A DNA stretch of 64,000 nt from Antedon mediterranea (Eukaryota > Echinodermata > Crinoidea > Comatulida > Antedonidae): the NCBI RefSeq assembly GCF_964355755.1, contig NC_092677.1:19316101-19380100 (forward strand). Direction: 5' to 3'. A program made the position numbers and the translations under genes. How positions within the stretch are numbered: the stretch's first letter is position 1; each line of letters starts with the position of its first letter. Under the pieces are notes generated by a model that worked only from the letters and a program-made list of their open reading frames with translations, ran no database searches and was not told where the DNA came from. Shown one piece after another: positions 10,655-23,200 of this stretch.

Positions 10655-11079
10655 TCTATTGATTTCAATGGTGATACATTTGGGAACAAGTACATTCTCT
10701 TAGGTCAACTGATGTAACCTTTGACCTTCTTGAACAAAGTTACTAACAAGAATTTTTTTCCTTTTTTTTCAAATTTAAATAATGGTATCCATTATATATA
10801 ATGTACATAATTATGATCTATATAGGCCACATTGCTTAAATAACTAAATAAAAAAATAAAAAAATCTTTGAACTGATTGAATGACTTTTAGATGCTTAAA
10901 ATGAGTCTTTTTTTAATTTATTTTCTTATTCTAAAAATCCCTTTATTGTACCAAATTGAATTAATTTGTTTGTTCTGCTATCTATTTTACCAAGAAAACC
11001 AGCATAAACAGCATAAACAAAGAATAATTAATTAAAAAATGCTTTCTTGTATAAAAATGCTTTAAATTTAGTAACTTAC
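10655..11079. other. AT-rich stretch after ELMO exon 14
   Basis: I looked for a PH-domain exon on the minus strand and saw none. Homopolymer-rich. Confidence 0.5.
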
Positions 11080-11249
11080 ACAACAGGTGGCGCTTGCGAG
11101 TCCCATTCTTCTTTTTTTGATCTCTCCACATTCCTAAGTCGCAATATCTCATTGTAGCTGAGCTGTCCCAGGCGAGTCCTGAACTTGATCATAGAAAACT
11201 GTTTTTCATTCAGGGCACGTTCAATCTGTTCCTTTACAACATCCATTAC
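11080..11249 (-). CDS. ELMO: ELMO exon 14, last in window
   Basis: 170 nt. It contains [15 protein letters not shown] and [20 protein letters not shown], corresponding to MQVVKEQVMRAL and LQNLSYTEILKIRQSERMNQ. Ends with two bases of a codon before GTAAGT. Reading past the donor gives GTG TAA, an immediate stop. Confidence 0.95.
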
Positions 11250-14200
11250 CTCAACAAATTTATAATTATCCATAATTAATTACATTAAATAACACACCTA
11301 AATGGACTCCTGTCATTTGATTGGAAAATTGTGGGTCACATGGTCTGCATTTTTTCGGGTACAAAATAAAAACAGCTTCTTGCGTATGAAATGACCAATT
11401 ACTGTGAAAAACCTTAGACAAATTCAACAGCACCACATGGTTTTGTTTTGCAATAACATACACAAGTGGTACTAGATTTTACCAAAAAAGCACTTAAATT
11501 GGTTTCAGATCATTTGTATGATTTCAAAAAATTAATGAAAACAATTATACAAGATGTGGAGTCAGAAACAGACTTAGTCTAGATCAGTTTCAGTTGCCTC
11601 CTGACGTTGCGGATCAATTCCACTTGCATTTTGTCATTGAGTAGATGTTTGTTATGCCACCTTGTCAACAAAATTGTGAAGGTGGTGTAAAAATGGAGTT
11701 TTCAACTAGGTTTAAATCTCTTGATTGTTTATAAAATTTGTTGTTACTATTAATGTACTCTGATTACAATTACTTGCATTTCTATGGCAATTCTTTGCTG
11801 AGGTAAGAAGAGGAATTGATTAATGAAAATGTTACTCTAGAAGCATTTAACAAATATTGCCTTTTCTATGGGTGTAACGTAACATTTAATTTCTTTAATG
11901 AATATAGTTTTTATACCTTGCCGTCAAACATACCAATCATATAAAATTGTTTTAATTCATTGTAAAATACTGTTTACAAACTATCTTTCCAAAATAAAAC
12001 TGTACATGGAGTTTAACTACCTTGTCAAAGTCCTGTAAAGTAGCTCTCATTTCTTTCCATGTCTTGTTTAACCGATGAACACAGATGCAGAAGAATTCAA
12101 AGAAAGCATTGTCACATGCAAAGAATAAGGGATAAAAATCCTGAGATGTTTCATCAGCTATAAAAATAAAGTGCAGATTTTATTAAAAATATTTATTATT
12201 GTCATCAATCTTTAACTGGAAACTGATGAAATTCTAACTAAGCCCTCTACGGACCTAACCTACCACTACTAAATAAATGTTTGTTTGTTTGTTTTTTAAT
12301 ACCAGTTTGAGCCAATTTAGTCCAGCAAAACTTGCATAGTGAACACTGTATAATATATATGCTATTCTTTTTTTGCATTATATTATCATCAAATTACACT
12401 GAATGAATCATTTGAACAATAAAAAACATTTGGCTGGGAATAGCTTTTAAAAATAATAATAACTTACGCATTTCTCCAACATTAAGTATTTCACAGCAAA
12501 TTCTTGTGAGGGCGATTCCTGTGCGACCAAACGGGCATTCATGCTCAAGGCCACGGCTTGAATTCTCAAGAACATGCTAGTGTACACAAATTATAAAATG
12601 GCAATTCTTTCTGGCTTTAAAATTTTTCTTTTTAAGATACAGCCTACCCACAGCATTGTTGATTTTCAGTAATTTTTTATGGTAAATAATTATAAACATC
12701 ATATAATGCTTGGCTTGTTATCTTAACATACAGTACCATCCCGAAAAAAAGTACCATAGCCTTGCAGTTTTTCTGTTGACGAAATTCAGACAAAACGCGG
12801 TTAACAGGTAACGATAGGACAGCCGGGCCACATTCGCGTAGCATCCACCCTGTCTCCATCAATAGCATGATGTCATTGATGTGTTGGTGGGCTGTTCTAT
12901 TTGGGAACAACTTATTTTATTATTATTATTTAATTAAATTGAAATTTTTTTTTAATTGTTTATTAATTATACAATAAACCTGCTTTATGTACATGTATTA
13001 TAGATAGAAACAACACAGAAGCACATCTACACTCACATCTCACTTACAGCAGCACTTATCCTCTGTTCCTTAGTTGCATTATCCTGAATACTATCCTGAG
13101 TTATATTAGTGCATTAAGTATTATTGAATAAACAATATATGTGTTACTGCACAGTCAAGTGAGTCTTTAATACAGTTAAACCTCAAAACATTATATTACA
13201 GTATATACATGTGAAAGTAAAGTGAGTCAAGTTTTTGTTTTTAATTTATTAAATTAATTAATGCTATTATTATGACTAAAAAAATACTATTATTATTAAA
13301 TTATGTATCATTGATAGCTGTATTTTGTATGTATTGTTGGGAATTCTGTGATTTAAACACAATGCTTTTACATTGAGAGAATTATGTAATGGACCTCTCA
13401 CAGCCGGTTTTTTCCCCCGAATATTTTCCGTGGACAGTATTCGTGCAAGGGTACATGTATTCTGGATGGTACTGTATATAAAAATGTTGATTATTCTAAT
13501 GCCTGTGTATACCTTTTCGCATTTTCATTCTAAATATTTAATTCACCTCCATTTCATTCATTTTTTTTACCAAGAAAAATAAACAGGCAAAAACAGATAT
13601 CAGCTTTTGAAATGGCAATATCAGGTAAAAGAAAATGATTTTGCGGCTTGTCAAATTAAATTTAATATATCAGGCCCTGTATATGAAATAACGGCTATGA
13701 CTTTAGGCTATTAATACACCTATACCCATCTAAAGGGGTGAGACTTCTATCTATGTATCTAATAAAAGTGGCAATTGATTTATCAAAAAAATGTTTAAGC
13801 ACATGGTCAGTCTAATAGAGTACTTACTCTTGTGTAGTCAGGTCTGTGTTGAGTTGCTATATAATGCATGCATTCTAATGCTAGAACTCCTGGTGGTGAT
13901 TGTGTAAAATCTTGTGATGGATTTGCACAGTCCTATAAAAATTCACAAATATGGAAACAATTCAAGAACAAAATTATAACACTGTATTTCAACTAAACAC
14001 TAAACTAAAACTAACATTCCTATATGTTGCACGATTTCTGAAAATCACAATTCCAGTGGCATTAATTTTAACTTTCCCTAGTTTGTCATTTATTCTTTAG
14101 TAACTTGCTTTCTTTGTTTACCTGAAAGCCAAGTTTTCTGTAGTCAGCTGTATAATTTGCTTTCTTAGATTCTGTCTCATTCGAAAAAGCTATTCTACGT

Positions 14201-17200
14201 AGATCCATTAAACATTCTTTGTATTTAGAAAAATTCTGAAAATAAACAAATAATTTGAATCTATTTATTAATACTATTATATCAAATCATATCATTTATT
14301 TCGCCAATTTTCAAATACAATACAAAGTAAGACATAAAATCAGTACAAAAGTGAATCAATGTGGCTGGATCACCTAAAAGTTATAAATAAAAATAACCAT
14401 CGAGAGCCTCTTCACATAGAAATATACATGAATTGAATAACACATGAATTCCTATAATATTAAGATAAAACGTTAAAATTCTGCAATTGCATTTATATTA
14501 TATGTTTCATGTTCTTGGAAGGTTTTACTTGGCTTTGACGTGGTGACAGACCACAATTCTTTGGTGCCCATCCTTAACTCACACTAACTTGACAAGATCG
14601 TCAAGCTGCCAACTACTTGTCTTGAAATCCACGCAAAATTCACACATCCCCTAGAAGAAAAGTTGATCAGTTTTGACGACAATACTGCTCCAAAGATTAG
14701 CGCTATCCGCTCTTACACAGATAACCCTGACTAAGCTGACCATTCCGGGAAGTCGCTGCTGATCTCACACACTTGAATGGACTCAATTACCTTATCATTC
14801 TTTGTTGTTACACCAATTTGCCTACCATTATCCCAACTTTAAACGCCACCGCATCTAAGCTACGAGACTTCGCAACGAACTAGCTAAAGCTCTTCTGAGC
14901 TACAGAAACACCCCTTCAAGTAAGGAAGGACTGTCTCCTGCAGTCAAACTATTTGGCAAGCCTATTCAAGATTCATTGCCTGTCCATCATCGTGCATTCG
15001 ACCCACATTGCATAAAATCCATAAAGCGGACAGAGACTCCACAAAAAAAAAATAAATACGAGAAAGAAACTTTGATGTTCACAACAAGCAATTAAATGAT
15101 ATCCAAGTTGGACATCATGTCGCCATGTTCAACCACGACACTAAGTTGTTTGGCATTTACAGTGCTGTTGCTGAAGTCAATGGTCACTGCTAGAGAAGAC
15201 CCCCAAATGATGGCTTATTACCATGTTTTCATGTAAATAATGTACACACCTATATATTATACTGTTAAAAAATATGCCATTGTTTGAACAAATAAATGTT
15301 TTTTGAATTGAATTGAAGAACCCTAGGAGGAAGCATACTTGTGTAAACGTACATTTTGATCAATTTGCAGTACTCCATTTCTGACGAAGACCATCAGGTC
15401 AACGTCGCCCAAAGCGACCACGCAAATTTTCTCTGTTTGTGTCCAGGCAGGTAATAAGGTCTGCTAAAATTCTGATATTAATCTGCTTGATATGCAGATG
15501 TCCTAACCATTAGACCACTGGGGCTTTCATGGTATTGTTCAAACTCGATTGGATAGCGACTCATCAGCGTGATACGGCAGAACAGCACTAGTCCCTTAAT
15601 TGTACGGACGTGCACCAGAGATCAAATAGATACGCCCTTGGTGTGGTACGGCGGAACAGCACTAGTCCTTTAATTGTACGGACGTGCACCAGAGATCAAA
15701 TAGATACGCCCTTGGTGTGGTAAGGCGGAACAGCACTAGTCCCTTAATTGTACGGACGTGCACCAGAGATCAAATAGATACACCCTTGGTGTGGTACGGC
15801 GGAACAGCACTAGTCCCTTAATTGTACGGACGTGCACCAGAGATCTAATAGATACACCCTTGGTGTGGTACGGCAGAACAGCAATAGTCCCTTAATTGTA
15901 CGGACGTGCACCAGAGATCAAATAGATACGCCCTTGGTGTGATACGGCGGAACAGCACTAGTCCCTTAATTGTACGGACGTGCACCAGAGATCAAATAGA
16001 TACACCCTTGGTGTGGTACGGCGGAACAGCACTAGTCCCTTAATTGTACGGACGTGCACCAGAGATCAAATTGATACACCCTTGGTGTGGTACGGCGGAA
16101 CAGCACTAGTCCCTTAATTGTACGGACGTGCACCAGAGATCAAATTGATACACCCTTGATGTGGTACGGCGGAACAGCACTAGTCCCTTAATTGTACGGA
16201 CGTGCACCAGAGATCAAATTGATACGCCCTTGGTGTGGTACGGCGGAACAGCACTAGTCCCTTAATTGTACGGACGTGCACCAGAGATCAAATAGATACG
16301 CCCTTGGTGTGGTACGGCGGAACAGCACTAGTCCCTTAATTGTACGGACGTGCACCAGAGATCAAATTGATACGCCCTTGGTGTGGTACGGCGGAACAGC
16401 ACTAGTCCTTTAATTGTACGGACGTGCACCAGAGATCAAATAGATACGCCCTTGGTGTGGTACGGCAGAACAGCACTAGTCCCTTAATTGTACGGACGTG
16501 CACCAGAGATCAAATAGATACGCCCTTGGTGTGGTACGGCAGAACAGCACTAGTCCCTTAATTGTACGGACATGCACCAGAGATCAAATAGATACGCCCT
16601 TGGTGTGGTACAACGAAACAGCACTAGTCCCTTAATTTTACGGACGTGCACCAGAAATCAAATAGATACACCCTCATCTTTTCAGTATTTTTATTCATGA
16701 AGCGGTATCTCTGGAGATTTTAGGACAGTGTAAGTCTGTCTATTGAGCTGACATTTTCTCCAACTGCACCAGTGTGAGTTAGTTGTTATGGTTGTCCATG
16801 TAGGTTTTTGTTGCCACTTCAGTGTATGTAATGCATCTACAGTGATATAATTTTGTTTCTGTATACAACCACCTACTGTCCAAATCAAGTCACTTTATTA
16901 GTTGTTTCTAGGTACATAACCAATGTATCTTTTTATACCGGTGTACTACCACACACACACATGAAGATTTCCAGTATGTAGGATTGGTTTAGTAGCAACA
17001 CAAATCTTATTAATTAGTATGTCTGCTTTTAAAAGCGCTCGAGATGAAGTTTTTCTTGTTATCATTTAAAAATCAAGGATGTCGGTGCATATTTAAGCAT
17101 TGTGGAATGTAGTATCTCTGTGGCATTAAAGGTGATAATACTTTGCTAAACTGGTTTTTGTAATCACTGGTATTTATTATATTTAAAGCAGCAACAGATT

Positions 17201-20200
17201 TAGGTAAGAGCGATATATTTCTGTATATAAATTTAGCTTGCAATGTCAGTGTCAAAGTCTGCTTTTTAGACACTTTGGTTCCAACAAAGACATCTGGAAT
17301 GCATCCAATTTGTTTTAGAAGCCAATAAGCCAGCAAAAAAGGTGTTGTTAGCACAGGACCAGAAAGTTTCTGGTTATTTTAATGCGTATTACCTAGGCCA
17401 TGTTGATAAACTGTATCTTCTTCAAGAGTTGAACTCTAAAGTCTAAGCAAATATATGCACTGGCCAGGATAATTCTTTTCTTTGTTGGAATATAATTTAT
17501 AGTGATTCCTAAATGTTGATAAACTCATCCTTCGCTTCAGTGTCGACATCTAAATTAGGTGCACACACTGATAAGATGGAATAATAGGTAATGATCATAA
17601 TGGTGATGACAAGAGTGATGATCACAATAGTGATAAAATGCTGATGGTTAAAAGGGTAGTGATGACAGTTGCTTAATGTGATGCTTTCTAGATAAATTTA
17701 TCATTTTGGTGTTATTGTACTATTTAAATTTGTTTTGATGTAAAGTGCTTTGTCAAGTAAAAGCGCTGTATCAATCCGTTATTAGGATGATACGATGGAT
17801 GATGACAATGGCCATGACAATGATAGCAGTGTTAAAAATATGAGATGATTGTAATAAGAAAATGATTGATAATAATGATAATTATAACAAAACAATCTAT
17901 AATTACTTCACTGTTTGCACTAAGTTTGGTATTCATCTTTCTCTCTAAAAGGTTAAAGTTCAACTGTTGGAATACATACAACTGGTGCAGCATGTCTGAC
18001 CCTGTAGGATTTTTCTGTACAACCTGCAAAAATACAATTTTCTTACAATTCACAATAATGACAAATCTTAGCATCCGACAGTTTTTTGACCAACGATACT
18101 TGCATTTATACTCTTCTTAACCAATAACACAATACAATTCCACTTTATATATAATTAAATGATTTACCATTCAACTGTAAAAATACAATGATAAATAAAT
18201 ACTTGGCAATGGCAGGTTACCTGTCTACCAGTTTTATTTAGGTGTGTAAAATTTGTTTGCAAAAGGAATACTGTATCACTACTTGTATGATACTTTCAAC
18301 AAACAATGAGCACTCCTCAGAATGCAGGCATGTTGTCTTGTGAAGCAGAGGTTCACATCATGTTAAAAAGCCCAACATTACATTTTTTTTAGAAATACAG
18401 TATGTTTATATATGGCTATTTTTGTAATATTTGCGGCAAGTGAGGTAGCACTAATTAATTATTTAGCCTATGACAATACAGAATGGATATATTAAGTTTT
18501 TGTAATGTCACCAATACAGCTATATCAATTTTTCTGAAAATCAATAGACATGGTATGTTGGTATAGCCATTTTTAAAAAGAATTATCATGCAAACAAACT
18601 TACAAAGGTAAGTAATACACTTAGCAAAAAGCTCGCAAAGCTTTTCAGCGAGTAAAAAATAAATAAGTAATAAATTAAACTTACTTCTAGAATAGCAACT
18701 CTAACTTCCTTTGAAGCTAAAGCATCATCAAAAAATGCCTGATAAGAAAAATAATATAGTGTAATAGTATGAGAATAACTTTATTTATATTGTTTGAGAT
18801 TCGCATGGCAAATTAATGTTTCAGTTTATATAAATTTTGCGGTACACCACATACAGTGTACATGGTTCTGAAAAGATTTCTCACTTCTGAGGACGATCGA
18901 AGCATATGGATCGAAAGTCGAGAAACTCAACATTTCTTTTCAGAACTATGTACATGAGGTACCTCAAACTCCATGATAAAATATAACAAAAGTTCCAAAT
19001 AAATTTTGTTCATGGGCCATAGTATTATAGTAGTAGTATCATGAATTATGAAAAGGATGAATATGGATCTTGTAGATTTAAGATTTACGTTTAAATGTGA
19101 TTTGATTTTTGTATTAATTGATTATTACTATGTATTTTTGAAAATGTATTATTTCAGTCCTTTTTTAAATTGCCCCACTCACGCGGGATGAATTAAGAAT
19201 TTGGAATTTAGTTGTTCCCATTATTTAATCAAAATCATACAAACGATCTAAAGCTAATATAAATGCTTTTTTGGTCTAAATTAGTATGTACATCTTAATT
19301 TGTTTATTTAATATATTCTCCACACATAACGAATATTAACAAGTTCGACAATAATTAAAAACATAGAATGTGTGGAAGGAAGCCTAAAATAAGTTAAATA
19401 GTGTGTACTATTGCACACCATGTGACCAAAAATTGTCCAATGAAATGACAAGAATTTATTTAGGTGTTATATAACAAATAATATAAAAGCCCATTCACAA
19501 TTTTTAATTTTTTACAAAAAGAAAAGTACCCATGTTTTTAAAAAATAATGACATTTTGAAGAGATCTGGAAAATAATAACCACAAGAGGTCAAGAATATT
19601 GTTACAATTAATCACCTTTTTGTTGTCTTCTGGAGCATGAAGACAAAGAGCATTAATTAATGCAATACAACTTGTCTTGATCTCTTGACTCCCAGTACTG
19701 AAAATAAATAAAATCATTTGATCAGATGATGACTTTTGGTCAAAAAAGTAGTACTGTACAATATTTATTTCCAGAAAAAAGCTTATTAAAAGTTTTTTTT
19801 TTTTTAAATTTTTATCCAGGTAAGAACTCTTTAATTTTATATACAGTACAAATGATAAGAATACGTTCACACAAACAGCGTTTCAAACTGGTGTGCATGG
19901 GCCTAAGCAAGTAGTAAGGTAATTCACAGTTTAAAATGTCAAATGCTCACACATACAGCTTTTAAGACTGGTGTGCATGGGCCTAAGCAAGTAGTAAGGT
20001 AATTCACAGTTTAAAATGTCAAATGCTCACACATACAGCTTTTAAGACTGGTGTGCATGGGCCTAAGCAAGTAGTAAGGTAATTCACAGTTTAAAATGTC
20101 AAATGCTCACACATACAGCTTTTAAGACTGGTGTGCATGGGCCTAAGCAAGTAGTAAGGTAATTCACAGTTTAAAATGTCAAATGCTCACACATACAGCT

Positions 20201-23200
20201 TTTAAGACTGGTGTGCATGGGCCTAAGCAAGTAGTAAGGTAATTCACAGTTTAAAATGTCAAATGCTCACACATACAGCGTTTAAGACTGGTGTGCATGG
20301 GCCTAAGCAAGTAGTAAGGTAATTCACAGTTTAAAATGTCAAATGCTCACACATACAGCTTTAACACTGGTGTGCACGGGCCTAAGCAAGTAGTAAGGTA
20401 ATTCACAGTTTGAAATGTCAAATGCTCACACATACAGCTTTTAAGACTGGTGTGCATGGGCCTAAGCAAGTAGTAAGGTAATTCACAGTTTAAAATGTCA
20501 AATGCTCACACATACAGCTTTAAGACTGGTGTGCATGGGCCTAAAGCAAGTAGTAAGGTAATTCACAGTTTAAAATGTCAAATGCTCACACATACAGCGT
20601 TTAAGACTGGTGTGCATGGGCCTAAAGCAAGTAGTAAGGTAATTCACAGTTTAAAATGTCAAATGCTCACACATACAGCGTTTAAGACTGGTGTGCATGG
20701 GCCTAAGCAAGTAGTAAGGTAATTCACAGTTTAAAATGTCAAATGCTCACACATACAGCGTTTAAGACTGGTGTGCATGGGCCTAAGCAAGTAGTAAGGT
20801 AATTCACAGTTTGAAATGTCAAATGCTAACACATACAGCTTTTAAGACTGGTGTGCATGGGCCTAAGCAAGTACTAAGGTAATTTACAGTTTAAAGTGTC
20901 AAATGCTCACACATACAGCGTTTAAAACTGGTGTGCATGGGCCTAAGCAAGTAGTAAGGTAATTCACAGTTTAAAATGTCAAATGTTCACACATACAGCT
21001 TTTAAGACCGGTGTGCATGGGCCTAAGCAAGTAGTAAGGTAATTCACAGTTTAAAATGTCAAATGCTCACACATACAGCGTTTAAGACTGGTGTGCATGG
21101 GCCTAAGCAAGTAGTAAGGTAATTCACAGTTTAAAATGTCAAATGCTCACACATACAGCTTTTAAGACTGGTGTGCATGGGCCTAAGCAAGTAGTAAGGT
21201 AATTCACAGTTTAAAATGCCAAATGCTCACACTACAGCGTTTAAAACTGGTGTGCATGGGCCTAAGCAAGTAGTAAGGTAATTCACAGTTTAAAATGTCA
21301 AATGCTCACACATACAGCGTTTAAGACTGGTGTGCATGGGCCTAAGCAAGTAGTAAGGTAATTCACAGTTTAAAATGTCAAATGCTCACACATACAGCTT
21401 TTAAGACTGGTGTGCATGGGCCTAAGCAAGTAGTAAGGTAATTCACAGTTTAAAATGTCAAATGCTCACACATACAGCGTTTAAGACTGGTGTGCATGGG
21501 CCTAAGCAAGTAGTAAGGTAATTCACAGTTTAAAATGTCAAATGCTCACACATACAGCGTTTAAGACTGGTGTGCATGGGCCTAAGTAAGTAGTAAGGTA
21601 ATTCACAGTTTAAAATGTCAAATGCTCACACATACAGCTTTTAAGACTGGTGTGCATGGGCCTAAGCAAGTAGTAAGGTAATTCACAGTTTAAAATGTCA
21701 AATGCTCACACATACAGCTTTTAAGACTGGTGTGCATGGGCCTAAAGCAAGTAGTAAGGTAATTCACAGTTTAAAATGTCAAATGCTCACACATACAGCG
21801 TTTAAGACTGGTGTGCACGGGCCTAAGCAAGTAGTAAGGTAATTCACAGTTTAAAATGTCAAATGCTCACACAAACAGCGTTTAAGACTGGTGTGCATGG
21901 GCCTAAGCAAGTAGTAAGGTAATTCACAGTTTAAAATGTCAAATGCTCACACATACAGCGTTTAAGACTGGTGTGCATGGGCCTAAGCAAGTAGTAAGGT
22001 AATTCACAGTTTAAAATGTCAAATGCTCACACATACAGCGTTTAAGACTGGTGTGCATGGGCCTAAGCAAGTAGTAAGGTAATTCACAGTTTAAAATGTC
22101 AAATGCTCACACATACAGCGTTTAAGACTGGTGTGCATGGGCCTAAGCAAGTAGTAAGGTAATTCACAGTTTAAAATGTCAAATGCTCACACATACAGCG
22201 TTTAAGACTGGTGTGCATGGGCCTAAGCAAGTAGTAAGGTAATTCACAGTTTAAAATGTCAAATGCTCACACATACAGCTTTTAAGACTGGTGTGCATGG
22301 GCCTAAGCAAGTAGTAAGGTAATTCACAGTTTAAAATGTCAAATGCTCACACATACAGCGTTTAAGACTGGTGTGCATGGGCCTAAGCAAGTAGTAAGGT
22401 AATTCACAGTTTAAAATGTCAAATGCTCACACATACAGCTTTAACACTGGTGTGCACGGGCCTAAGCAAGTAGTAAGGTAATTCACAGTTTAAAATGTCA
22501 AATGCTCACACATACAGCGTTTAAGACTGGTGTGCATGGGCCTAAGCAAGTAGTAAGGTAATTCACAGTTTAAAATGTCAAATGCTCACACATACAGCGT
22601 TTAAGACTGGTGTCCATGGGCCTAAGCAAGTAGTAAGGTAATTCACAGTTTAAAATGTCAAATGCTCACACATACAGCGTTTAAGACTGGTGTCCATGGG
22701 CCTAAGCAAGTAGTAAGGTAATTCACAGTTTAAAATGTCAAATGCTCACACATACAGCTTTAACACTGGTGTGCATGGGCCTAAGCAAGTAGTAAGGTAA
22801 TTCACAGTTTAAAATGTCAAATGCTCACACATACAGCGTTTAAGACTGGTGTGCATGGGCCTAAGTAAGTAGTAAGGTAATTCACAGTTTAAAATGTCAA
22901 ATGCTCACACATACAGCTTTAAGACTGGTGTGCATGGGCCTAAGCAAGTAGTAAGGTAATTCACAGTTTAAAATGTCAAATGCTCACACATACAGCTTTT
23001 AAGACTGGTGTGCATGGGCCTAAGCAAGTAGTAAGGTAATTCACAGTTTAAAATGTCAAATGCTCACACATACAGCGTTTAAAACTGGTGTGCATGGGCC
23101 TAAGCAAGTAGTAAGGTAATTCACAGTTTAAAATGTCAAATGCTCACACATACAGCGTTTAAGACTGGTGTGCATGGGCCTAAGCAAGTAGTAAGGTAAT

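Noticed and set aside
12677-12910. ELMO exon or transposase in a 77-codon minus frame
   Set aside because: It lies between ELMO exons 11 and 12, whose phases already join, and shows no transposase motif; it overlaps the inverted-repeat end.
20495-20722. 75-codon frame in the satellite ([11 protein letters not shown]...)
   Set aside because: It arises from three 80-bp units reading in all frames in turn (240 bp); no sign of a real protein.
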